A stretch of DNA of 64,000 bases from Petrolisthes cinctipes (taxonomy: Eukaryota > Arthropoda > Malacostraca > Decapoda > Porcellanidae), in the NCBI GenBank assembly GCA_033782935.1, contig JAWQEG010001440.1, forward strand, positions 1 through 64,000. The letters run 5' to 3'. The position numbers and the translations under genes were made by a program. The notes under the pieces are model-generated. The model searched no databases, had not been told where the DNA came from, and worked only from the letters and a program-made list of their open reading frames with translations. This document shows positions 18,510-31,400 of the stretch, one piece after another; the first letter of the stretch is position 1, and each line of letters starts with the position of its first letter.

Positions 18510-18706
18510 TTAAGGGGGTGCGGGAGTAGGGGACAGGCTTGGAGGGGACTTGGGGGGTGCGGGAATTTTGGGGCAGGCTTGAGGTGGGTAGAAAGCCTGT
18601 CCCATATTCCCTCACCCACGTAACCCCCACCCCCTCAAGCCTGTTCCCCTACTCCCGTGCCCCCCCGACCCACCAAGCCTGTTCCCCTATTCCCGTACCC
18701 CCTTAA
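18510..18706. mobile_element. G-rich foldback element H with TTAA ends
   Basis: TTAAGGGGGTGCGGGAGTAG at 18510 and CGTACCCCCTTAA ending at 18706. It lies about 70 bp from element G, with a TTAATTAA-rich spacer. This is the last element before the satellite begins. Confidence 0.75.
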
Positions 18707-21496
18707 GGGATTACTTTAATATGCTTTTGATATGTTGAAATGCAATTAAAACATGCTAAAAATCGATATTTTAGGTGTTAAAAGTCGATATGTGCATGCA
18801 TCTTTTGTACCCGTTTATATCTCAAATTCAGGCTCAAAACACCCGAAAATTCGATATTTTTGGATTCCAGATGCGATCTGTACATGCCTACTCCGTGTTA
18901 GAGTACTTTCAAAATACAGGCCCATAACATGCTGAAAATCGATATATTGGGTACCCAAAGTCAATATGTGTATGAATCTTCTATACCCGTTATATCCCAA
19001 ATTCAGGCTCAAAACACCCGAAAATTCGATAATTTTGGGTCCCAGAAGCGATCTGTACATGCCTACTCCGAGTTAGAGTATTTTCAAAATACATGCCCAA
19101 AACATGCTGAAAATCGATATTTTATCTGCCCATAGTCGATATGTGCATGCATCTTCTGTACCCGTTTATATCTCAAATTCAGGCTCAAAACACCCGAAAA
19201 CTCTATATTTTTGGGTTCCAGAAGAGATCTGTACATGCCTACTCCTTGTTAGAGTACTTTCAAAATACAGGCCCAAAACATGCTGAAAATCGATATTTTA
19301 GGTGCCCAAAGTCGATATGTGCATGCATCTTCTGTGCCCGTTTATATCTCAAATTCAGCCTCAAAACACCAAAAAATTCGATATTTTTGGGTCCCAGAAG
19401 TGATCTGTACATGTCTACTCCTTGTTATAGTATTTTCAGAATACAGGCTCAAAACATGCTAAAAATCGATATTTTAGGTGTCCAAAATCAATATGTGTAT
19501 GCATCTTCTGTACCCGTTTATATCTCAAATTCAGGCTCAAAACAACGGAAAATTCAATATTTTTGGGTTCCAGAAGCGATCTGTACATGCCTACTCAGTG
19601 CTAGAAAGTTTTCAAAATATAGGCTCAAAACATGCTAGGAATCTATAATTTAGGTGTCCAAAGTCGATATGTGCATGCATCTTCTGTACCCGTATATATC
19701 CCAAATTCAGGCTTAAAACACCCGAAAATTCGATATTTTTGGGTCCCAGAAGCGATCTGTACATGCCTACTCCGTGTTAGAGTATTTTCAAAATACAGGC
19801 CCAAAACATGCTCAAAATCGATATTTTAGGTGCCCAAAGTCGATATGTGCATGCATCTTTTGTACCAGTTTATATCTCAAATTCAGGCTCAAGACACCCG
19901 AAAATTCGATATTTTTGGGTCCCAGAAGCGATCTGTATATGCTTACTCCTTGCTAGAATGTTTTTAAGATACAGACCCAAAACATGCTAAAAATCGATAT
20001 TTTAGGTGTCCAAAATCAATATGTGTATGCATCTTCTGAACACGTTTATATCTCAAATTCAGGCTCAAAACACCCGGAAATTCGATGTTTTTGGGTCTCA
20101 GAAGCGATCTGTACATGCCTACTCAGTGCTAGATTATTTTCAAAATATAGGCCAAAAACATGCTCAAAATCGATATTTTGGGTGCCCAAAGGCGATATGT
20201 GCATGCATGTTCTGTACCCGTTTATATCTCAAATTTAACCTCATAACACCCGAAAATTCGATATTTATGTGTCCCAGAAGCAATCTGTACGTGTTAGAGT
20301 ATTTGCAAAATACAGGCCCATAACATGCTCAAAATCGATATTTTGGGTGCAAAAGAGGATATGTGCATGCATCTTTTGTACCCGTTTATATCCCAAATTC
20401 AGGCTCAAAACACCCGAAAATTCGATATTTTTTTGTCCCAGAAGCGATCTGTACATGCTTACTCAGTGCTAGAATATTTTTAAAATATAGGCCCAAAACA
20501 TGCTGAAAATCGATATTTTATCTGCCCATAGTCGATATGTGCATGCATCTTCTGTACCCGTTTATATCTCAAATTCAGGCTCAAAACACCCGAAAACTCT
20601 ATATTTTTGGGTTCCAGAAGAGATCTGTACATGCCTACTCCTTGTTAGAGTACTTTCAAAATACAGGCCCAAAACATGCTGAAAATCGATATTTTAGGTG
20701 CCCAAAGTCGATATGTGCATGCATCTTCTGTACCCGTTTATATCTCAAATTCAGCCTCAAAACACCAAAAAATTCGATATTTTTGGGTCCCAGAAGCGAT
20801 TTGTACATGCCTACTCTTTGCTAGAATGTTTTCAAGATACAGACCCAAAACTTGCTCAAAATCGATATTTTAGGTGCAAAAAGTCGATATCTGCATGCAT
20901 CTTCCGTACCCGTTTATATCTCAAATTCAGGCTCAAAACAACGGAAAATTCAATATTTTTGGGTTCCAGAAGCGATCTGTACATGCCTACTCAGTGCTAG
21001 AAAGTTTTCAAAATATAGGCTCAAAACATTATAGGAATCTATAATTTAGGTGTCCAAAGTCGATATGTGCATGCATCTTCTGTACCCGTATATATCCCAA
21101 ATTCAGGCTTAAAACACCCGAAAATTCGATATTTTTTGGTCACAGAAGCAATCTGTACATGCCTACTCAGTGCTAGAATATTTTTAAAATATAGGCCCAA
21201 AACATGCTAAAAATCGATATTTTAGGTGCTAAATGTTGATATAAGCATGCATTTTCTGTACCCGTTTATATCTCAAATTCAGACTCAAAACACCCGAAAA
21301 TTCGATAATTTTGGGTCCCAGAAGCGATCTGTACATGCCTACTCCGTGTCAGAGTATTTTCAAAATACATGCCCAAAACATGCTCAAAAATCGATATTTT
21401 AGGTTCCCAAAGTCAATATTTGTATGCATCTTCTTTACCCGTTTATATCCCAAATTCAGGCTGAAAACACCCGAAAATTCGATATTTTTTTGTCCC

Positions 21497-24400
21497 AGAA
21501 GCGATATGTACATGCCTACTCATTGCTAGAATACTTTCGAAATATAAGCCTAAAACATGCTAAAAATCGATATTTTGGGTGCCCAAAGTCGATATCTACA
21601 TGCATCTTCTGTACCCGTTTATATCTCAAATTGAGGCTCAAAACACCTGAAAATTTGATTTTTTTGTGTCCCAGAAGCAATCTGTATATGCCTACTCTGT
21701 TTTTGAGTATTTTCAAAATTCATAGCCAAAACATGCTGAAAATCGATATTTTAGCTGCCCATAGTCGATATGTGTATGCATCTTCTGTACCCGTTTATAT
21801 CTCAAATTCAGGCTCAAAACACCCGAAAACTCTCTATTTTTGGGTCCCAGAAGAGATCTGTACATGCCTACTCCGTGTTAGAGTACTTTCAAAATACAGG
21901 CCCAAAACATGCTGAAAATCGATATTTTAGGTGCTCAAAGTCGATATGTGCATGCATCTTCTGTACCCGTATATATCTCAAATTCAGGCTCAAAACAACG
22001 GAAAATTCAATTTTTTTGGGTTCCAGAAGCGATCTGTACTCAGAGCTAGAAAATTTTCAAAATATAGGCTCAAAACATGCTAAGAATCTATAATTTAGGT
22101 GTCCAAAGTCGGTATGTGCATGCATCTTCTGTACCCGTATATATCTCAAATTCAGGCTCAAAACACCCAAAAATTTGATATTTTTGTGTCCCAGAAGCGA
22201 TCCGTACATGCCTACTTAGTGTTAGAGTATTTTCAAAATACATGCCCAAAACATGCTTAAAATCGATATTTTAGCTCCACATAGTCGATATGTGCATGCA
22301 TCTTCTGTTACCGTTTATATCTCAAATTCTTGCTCAAATCACCAAAAATTCAATATTTTTGGGTCCCAGAAGCGATCTGTACATGCCTACTCCATGTTAG
22401 AGTACTTTCAAAATACAGGCCCAAAACATGCTGAAATCGATATTTTAGGTGCCCAAAGTCGATATGTGCATGCATCTTCTGTACTCGATTATATCTCAAA
22501 TTCAGGCTCAAAATACTCAAAAATTCGATATTTTTTTGTCCCAGAAGCGATCTGTACATGCCTATTCCTTGTTAGAGTATTTTCAAAATACAGGCCTAAA
22601 ACATGCTAGAATCGATATATGAGGTGCCCAAAGTCAATATGTGTATGCATCTTCTGTACCCGTTTATATCCCAAATTCAGGCTCAAAAGATCCGAAAATT
22701 CGGTATTTTTGGGTCCCAGAAGCGATCTGTACATGTCTACTCAGTGCTAGAATGTTTTCAAATTATAGGCTTAGAACATGCTAAAATTCAACATTTTAGG
22801 TGTCCAAAGTCAATATGTGCATAAATCTTTTGTACCCGTTTATATCACAAATTCAGGCTCTAATACCCGAAAATTCAATATTTTTGGGTCCCAGAAGCGA
22901 CCTGTACATGCCTACTCCTTCTTAGAATGTTTTCAAGATAGAGAGACAAAACATGCTCAAAATCGATATATTAGGTGCAAAAAGTCGATGTGTGCCTGCA
23001 TCTTCAGTACCCGTTCATATCTCAAATTCAGGCTCAAAACACCCGAAAATTCAATATTTTTGTGTCCCAGAAGCGATCTGTACATACCTACTTCGTGTTA
23101 GAGTATTTTCAAAATAGATGCCTAAAACATGCTTAAAATCGATATTTTGGGTGGCCAAAGTCGATATATGCATGCATCTTCTGTACCCGTTTATATCTCA
23201 AATTCAGGCTCAGAACACCCGAAAAATCGATATTTTTGGGTCCCAAAAGCGATCTGTACATGCATACTCTTTGCTATAATGTTTTATAAAATACAGACCC
23301 AAAACATGCTCAAAATCGATATTTTAGGTGCTAAAAGACGATATGTGCATGCATCATCAGTACCCGATTATATCTCAAATTCAGGCTCAAAACAACCGAA
23401 AATTCGATATTTTTGGGTCCCAGAAGCGATCTGTACATGCCTACTCCGTGTTAGAGTATTTTCAAAATACATGCACAAAACTTGCTGAAAATCGATATTT
23501 TAGTTTCACATAGTCGATATGTGCATGCATCTTCTGTACACGTTTATATCTCAAATACAGGCTCAAATCACCCGAAAATTTAATATTTTTGGGTCCCAGA
23601 AGCGATCTGAACATGCCTACTCCGTGTTAGAGTACTTTCAAAATACAGGCCCAAAACATGCTGAAAATTGATATTTTAGGTGCCCAAAGTCGATATGTGC
23701 ATGCATCTTCTGTACCCATTTATATCTCAAATTCAGGCTCAAAACACCCGAAAATTCGATAATTTTGGGTCCCTGAAGCGATCTGTACATGCCTACTCCG
23801 TGTTAGAGTATTTTCAAAATACATGCCCAAAACATGCTCAAAATCGATATTTTAGGTTCCCAAAGTCAATATTTGTATGCATCTTCTTTACCCGTTTATA
23901 TCCCAAATTCAGGCTGAAAACACCCGAAAATTCGATATTTTTTTGTCCCAGAAGCGATCTGTACATGCCTACTCATTGCTAGAATACTTTCGAAATATAA
24001 GCCTAAAACATGCTAAAAATCGATATTTTGGGTGCCCAAAGTCGATATCTACATGCATCTTCTGTACCCGTTTATATCTCAAATTGAGGCTCAAAACTCC
24101 TGAAAATTTGATTTTTTTGTGTCCCAGAAGCGATCTGTACATGCCTACTCCGTGTTAGAGTATTTTCAAAATACATGCCTAAAACATGCTGAAAACCGAT
24201 ATTTTATCTGCCCATAGTCGATATGTGCATGCATCTTCTGTACCCGTTTATATCTCAAATTCAGGCTCAAAACACCCAAAAATTCGATATTTTTTGGGTC
24301 CCTGAAGCGATCTGTACATGTCTACTCAGTGTTAGAATGTTTTCAAAATATAGGCTCAAAACATGCTAAAAATCGATATTTTAGGTGTCCAAAGTCGATA

Positions 24401-27400
24401 TGTGCATGCATGTTCTGTACCCGTTTATATCTCAAATTTATTATTAAAACACCCGAAAATTCGATATTTTTGGGTTCCAGAAGCAATCTGTATATGCCTA
24501 CTCTGTTTTTGAGTATTTTCAAAATTCATAGCCAAAACATGCTGAAAATCGATATTTTAGCTGCCCATAGTCGATATGTGCATGCATCTTCTGTACCCGT
24601 TTATATCTCAAATTCAGGCTCAAAACACCCGAAAATTCGATAATTTTGGGTCCCAGAAGCGATCTGTACATGCCTACTCATTGCTAGAATTCTTTCTAAA
24701 TACATGCCCAAAACATGCTGAAAATCGATATTTTATCTGCCCTTAGTCGATATGTGTATGCATCTTCTGTACCCGTTTATATCTCAAATTCAAGCTCAAA
24801 ACACCCGAAAACTCTATATTTTTGGGTCCAAGAAGCGATATGTACATGCCTACTCATTGCTAGAATACTTTCGAAATATAAGCCTAAAACATGCTAAAAA
24901 TCGATATTTTGGGTGCCCAAAGTCGATATCTACATGCATCTTCTGTACCCGTTTATATCTCAAATTGAGGCTCAAAACACCTGAAAATTTGATTTTTTTG
25001 TGTCCCAGAAGCAATCTGTATATGCCTACTCTGTTTTTGAGTATTTTCAAAATTCATAGCCAAAACATGCTGAAAATCGATATTTTAGCTGCCCATAGTC
25101 GATATGTGTATGCATCTTCTGTACCCGTTTATATCTCAAATTCAGGCTCAAAACACCCGAAAACTCTCTATTTTTGGGTCCCAGAAGAGATCTGTACATG
25201 CCTACTCCGTGTTAGAGTACTTTCAAAATACAGGCCCAAAACATGCTGAAAATCGATATTTTAGGTGCTCAAAGTCGATATGTGCATGCATCTTCTGTAC
25301 CCGTTTATATCTCAAATTCAGGCTCAAAACAACGGAAAATTCAATTTTTTTGGGTTCCAGAAGCGATCTGTACTCAGAGCTAGAAAATTTTCAAAATATA
25401 GGCTCAAAACATGCTAAGAATCTATAATTTAGGTGTCCAAAGTCGGTATGTGCATGCATCTTCTGTACCCGTATATATCTCAAATTCAGGCTCAAAACAC
25501 CCAAAAATTTGATATTTTTGTGTCCCAGAAGCGATCCGTACATGCCTACTTAGTGTTAGAGTATTTTCAAAATACATGCCCAAAACATGCTTAAAATCGA
25601 TATTTTAGCTCCACATAGTCGATATGTGCATGCATCTTCTGTTACCGTTTATATCTCAAATTCTTGCTCAAATCACCAAAAATTCAATATTTTTGGGTCC
25701 CAGAAGCGATCTGTACATGCCTACTCCATGTTAGAGTACTTTCAAAATACAGGCCCAAAACATGCTGAAATCGATATTTTAGGTGCCCAAAGTCGATATG
25801 TGCATGCATCTTCTGTACTCGATTATATCTCAAATTCAGGCTCAAAATACTCAAAAATTCGATATTTTTTTGTCCCAGAAGCGATCTGTACATGCCTATT
25901 CCTTGTTAGAGTATTTTCAAAATACAGGCCTAAAACATGCTAGAATCGATATATGAGGTGCCCAAAGTCAATATGTGTATGCATCTTCTGTACCCGTTTA
26001 TATCCCAAATTCAGGCTCAAAAGATCCGAAAATTCGGTATTTTTGGGTCCCAGAAGCGATCTGTACATGTCTACTCAGTGCTAGAATGTTTTCAAATTAT
26101 AGGCTTAGAACATGCTAAAATTCAACATTTTAGGTGTCCAAAGTCAATATGTGCATAAATCTTTTGTACCCGTTTATATCACAAATTCAGGCTCTAATAC
26201 CCGAAAATTCAATATTTTTGGGTCCCAGAAGCGACCTGTACATGCCTACTCCTTCTTAGAATGTTTTCAAGATAGAGACCCAAAACATGCTCAAAATCGA
26301 TATATTAGGTGCAAAAAATCGATGTGTGCCTGCATCTTCAGTACCCGTTCATATCTCAAATTCAGGCTCAAAACACCCGAAAATTCAATATTTTTGTGTC
26401 CCAGAAGCGATCTGTACATACCTACTTCGTGTTAGAGTATTTTCAAAATAGATGATTAAAACATGCTTAAAATCGATATTTTGGGTGGCCAAAGTCGATA
26501 TATGCATGCATCTTCTGTACCCGTTTATATCTCAAATTCAGGCTCAGAACACCCGAAAAATCGATATTTTTGGGTCCCAAAAGCGATCTGTACATGCATA
26601 CTCTTTGCTATAATGTTTTATAAAATACAGACCCAAAACATGCTCAAAATCGATATTTTAGGTGCTAAAAGACGATATGTGCATGCATCATCAGTACCCG
26701 ATTATATCTCAAATTCAGGCTCAAAACAACCGAAAATTCGATATTTTTGGGTCCCAGAAGCGATCTGTACATGCCTACTCCGTGTTAGAGTATTTTCAAA
26801 ATACATGCACAAAACTTGCTGAAAATCGATATTTTAGTTTCACATAGTCGATATGTGCATGCATCTTCTGTACACGTTTATATCTCAAATACAGGCTCAA
26901 ATCACCCGAAAATTTAATATTTTTGGGTCCCAGAAGCGATCTGAACATGCCTACTCCGTGTTAGAGTACTTTCAAAATACAGGCCCAAAACATGCTGAAA
27001 ATTGATATTTTAGGTGCCCAAAGTCGATATGTGCATGCATCTTCTGTACCCATTTATATCTCAAATTCAGGCTCAAAACACCCGAAAATTCGATAATTTT
27101 GGGTCCCTGAAGCGATCTGTACATGCCTACTCCGTGTTAGAGTATTTTCAAAATACATGCCCAAAACATGCTCAAAATCGATATTTTAGGTTCCCAAAGT
27201 CAATATTTGTATGCATCTTCTTTACCCGTTTATATCCCAAATTCAGGCTGAAAACACCCGAAAATTCGATATTTTTTTGTCCCAGAAGCGATCTGTACAT
27301 GCCTACTCATTGCTAGAATACTTTCGAAATATAAGCCTAAAACATGCTAAAAATCGATATTTTGGGTGCCCAAAGTCGATATCTACATGCATCTTCTGTA

Positions 27401-28162
27401 CCCGTTTATATCTCAAATTGAGGCTCAAAACTCCTGAAAATTTGATTTTTTTGTGTCCCAGAAGCGATCTGTACATGCCTACTCCGTGTTAGAGTATTTT
27501 CAAAATACATGCCTAAAACATGCTGAAAACCGATATTTTATCTGCCCATAGTCGATATGTGCATGCATCTTCTGTACCCGTTTATATCTCAAATTCAGGC
27601 TCAAAACACCCAAAAATTCGATATTTTTTGGGTCCCTGAAGCGATCTGTACATGTCTACTCAGTGTTAGAATGTTTTCAAAATATAGGCTCAAAACATGC
27701 TAAAAATCGATATTTTAGGTGTCCAAAGTCGATATGTGCATGCATGTTCTGTACCCGTTTATATCTCAAATTTATTATTAAAACACCCGAAAATTCGATA
27801 TTTTTGGGTTCCAGAAGCAATCTGTATATGCCTACTCTGTTTTTGAGTATTTTCAAAATTCATAGCCAAAACATGCTGAAAATCGATATTTTAGCTGCCC
27901 ATAGTCGATATGTGCATGCATCTTCTGTACCCGTTTATATCTCAAATTCAGGCTCAAAACACCCGAAAATTCGATAATTTTGGGTCCCAGAAGCGATCTG
28001 TACATGCCTACTCATTGCTAGAATTCTTTCTAAATACATGCCCAAAACATGCTGAAAATCGATATTTTATCTGCCCTTAGTCGATATGTGTATGCATCTT
28101 CTGTACCCGTTTATATCTCAAATTCAAGCTCAAAACACCCGAAAACTCTATATTTTTGGGTC
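21497..28162 (+). repeat. 19-mer higher-order repeat, two copies of 3334 bp
   Basis: 21497-24830 and 24831-28162 are near-identical at an offset of 3334 bp (19 monomers, some shortened). Only scattered differences were seen, for example at 21971 against 25305, near 22936 against 26271, and near 23125 against 26456. Entry into each copy is marked by AGAAGCGATATGTACATGCC. Confidence 0.9.
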
Positions 28163-28464
28163 CCAGAAGAGATCTGTACATGCCTACTCCGTGTTAGAGT
28201 ACTTTCAAAATACAGGCCCAAAACATGCTGAAAATCGATATTTTAGGTGCCCAAAGTCGATATGTGCATGCATCTTCTGTACTCGTTTATATCTCAAATT
28301 CAGGCTCAAAACAACGGAAAATTCAATTTTTTGGGGTTCCAGAAGCGATCTGTACATGCCTACTCAGAGCTAGAAAGTTTTCAAAATATAGGCTCAAAAC
28401 ATGCTAAGAATCTATAATTTAGGTGTCCAAAGTCGGTATGTGCATGCATCTTCTGTACCCGTAT

Positions 28465-31400
28465 ATATCTCAAATTCTTGCTCAAATCACCAGAAAATTC
28501 AATATTTTTGGGTCCCAGAAGCGATCTGTACATGCCTACTCCATGTTAGAGTACTTTCAAAATACAGGCCCAAAACATGCTGAAATCGATATTTTAGGTG
28601 CCCAAAGTCGATATGTGCATGCATCTTCTGTACCCGATTATATCTCAAATTCAGGCTCAAAATACCCAAAAATTCGATATTTTTGGGTCCCAGAAGCAAT
28701 CTGTACCTGCCTTTTCCGTGTTAGAGTATTTTTTAAAATATAGGCCCAAAACATGCTGAAAATCGATATTTTAGGTGCCCAAAGTCAATATGTGTATGCA
28801 TCTTCTGTACCCGTTTATATCCCAAATTCAGGCTCAAAACACCCGAAAATTCGATATTTTGGGGTCCCAGAAGCGATCTGTATATGCCTACTCCGTGTTA
28901 GAGTATTTTCAAAATACATGCCCAAAACATGCTGAAAATCGATATTTTAGCTTCACATAGTCGATATGTGCATGCATCTTCTGTACCCGTTTATATCTCA
29001 AATTCAGGGTCAAAACACCCTAAAATTCAATATTTTTGGGTCCCAGATGCGATCTGTACATGCCTACTTCGTGTTAGAGTACTTTCAAAATACAGGCCAT
29101 AAAACATGCTGAAAATCGATATTTTAGGTGCCCAAAGTCGATATGTGCATGCATCTTCTGTACTCGATTTTATCTCAAATTCAGGCTCAAAATACCCAAA
29201 AATTCGATATTTTTGGGTCCCAGAAGCGATCTGTACATGCCTATTCCTTGTTAGAGTATTTTCAAAATAGATGCCCAAAACATGCTGAAAATCAATATTT
29301 GAGGTGCCCAAAGTCAATATGTGTATGCATCTTCTGTACCCGTTTATATCCCAAATTCAGGCTCAATAGATCCGAAATTTCGATATTATTGAGTCCCAGA
29401 AGAGATCTGTACATGTCTACTCAGTGCCAGAATGTTTTCAAATTATAGGCCTAAAACATGCTAAAATTCAATATTTTAGGTGTCCAAAGTCGATATGTGC
29501 ATACATCTTTTGTACCCGTTTATATCCCAAATTCAGGCTCTAACATCCGAAAATTCAATATTTTTGGGTCCCAGAAGCCACCTGTACATGCCTACTCCTT
29601 CTTAGAATGTTTTCAAGATAAAGACCCAAAACATGCTCAAAATCGATATATTAGGTGCAAAAAGTCGATATGTGCCTGCATCTTCAGTACCCGTTCATAT
29701 CTCAAATTCAGGCTCAAAACACCCGAAAATTCAATATTTTTGTGTCCCAGAAGTGATCTGTACATACCTACTTCGTGTTAGAGTATTTTCAAAATAGATG
29801 CCTAAAACATGCTTAAAATCGATATTTTGGGTGGCCAAAGTCGATATATGCATGAATCTTCTGTACCCGTTTATATCTCAAATTCAGGCTCAAAACACCC
29901 GAAAAATCGATATTTTTGGGTCCCAGAAGCGATCTGTACATGCCCACTCCGTGTTAGAGTATTTTAAAAATACATGCCCAAAACATGCTTAAAATCGATA
30001 TTTTAGCTCCACATAGTCGATATGTGCATGCATCTTCTGTTACCGTTTATATCTCAAATTCTTGCTCAAATCACCAGAAAATTCAATATTTTTGGGTCCC
30101 AGAAGCGATCTGTACATGCCTACTCCATGTTAGAGTACTTTCAAAATACAGGCCCAAAACATGCTGAAATCGATATTTTAGGTGCCCAAAGTCGATATGT
30201 GCATGCATCTTCTGTACCCGATTATATCTCAAATTCAGGCTCAAAATACCCAAAAATTCGATATTTTTGGGTCCCAGAAGCAATCTGTACCTGCCTTTTC
30301 CGTGTTAGAGTATTTTTTAAAATATAGGCCCAAAACATGCTGAAAATCGATATTTTAGGTGCCCAAAGTCAATATGTGTATGCATCTTCTGTACCCGTTT
30401 ATATCCCAAATTCAGGCTCAAAACACCCGAAAATTCGATATTTTGAGATCCCAGAAGCGATCTGTATATGCCTACTCCGTGTTAGAGTATTTTCAAAATA
30501 CATGCCCAAAACATGCTGAAAATCGATATTTTAGCTTCACATAGTCGATATGTGCATGCATCTTCTGTACCCGTTTATATCTCAAATTCAGGGTCAAAAC
30601 ACCCTAAAATTCAATATTTTTGGGTCCCAGATGCGATCTGTACATGCCTACTTCGTGTTAGAGTACTTTCAAAATACAGGCCATAAAACATGTTGAAAAT
30701 CGATATTTTAGGTGCCCAAAGTCGATATGTGCATGCATCTTCTGTACTCGATTTTATCTCAAATTCAGGCTCAAAATACCCAAAAATTCGATATTTTTGG
30801 GTCCCAGAAGCGATCTGTACATGCCTATTCCTTGTTAGAGTATTTTCAAAATAGATGCCCAAAACATGCTGAAAATCAATATTTGAGGTGCCCAAAGTCA
30901 ATATGTGTATGCATCTTCTGTACCCGTTTATATCCCAAATTCAGGCTCAATAGATCCGAAATTTCGATATTATTGAGTCCCAGAAGAGATCTGTACATGT
31001 CTACTCAGTGCCAGAATGTTTTCAAATTATAGGCCTAAAACATGCTAAAATTCAATATTTTAGGTGTCCAAAGTCGATATGTGCATACATCTTTTGTACC
31101 CGTTTATATCCCAAATTCAGGCTCTAACATCCGAAAATTCAATATTTTTGGGTCCCAGAAGCCACCTGTACATGCCTACTCCTTCTTAGAATGTTTTCAA
31201 GATAAAGACCCAAAACATGCTCAAAATCGATATATTAGGTGCAAAAAGTCGATATGTGCCTGCATCTTCAGTACCCGTTCATATCTCAAATTCAGGCTCA
31301 AAACACCCGAAAATTCGGCATTTTTGTGTCCCAGAAGTGATCTGTACATACCTACTTCGTGTTAGAGTATTTTCAAAATAGATGCCTAAAACATGCTTAA

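Larger units (their letters stand above)
4060..18752. repeat. Giant interrupted palindrome, arms about 3.7 kb
   Basis: Hand comparison shows collinear reverse-complement blocks: 4060-4390 with 18147-18752, 7100-7160 with 18061-18125, 7321-7640 with 17178-17470, 7640-8135 with 16848-17178, 8349-8424 with 16700-16748, 13000-13400 with 16215-16600, and the minisatellites 13528-14680 with 14985-16108. Three segments are present only in the left arm: two CR1-like retrotransposons and a TA-flanked MITE. Removing them leaves about 3.66 kb against 3.77 kb on the right. The centre is a non-palindromic stretch near 14681-14984. The outer left edge is AATTAATTGCACTTCAA at about 4059. The outer right edge, at about 18750, runs straight into satellite monomers. 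Confidence 0.9.

Noticed and set aside
4060..18752. Palindrome as a foldback-read or assembly artefact
   Set aside because: The arms differ by many substitutions and indels outside the centre, and three insertions are on one side only. A read-through artefact would give matching arms. Long reads should still confirm the junctions.
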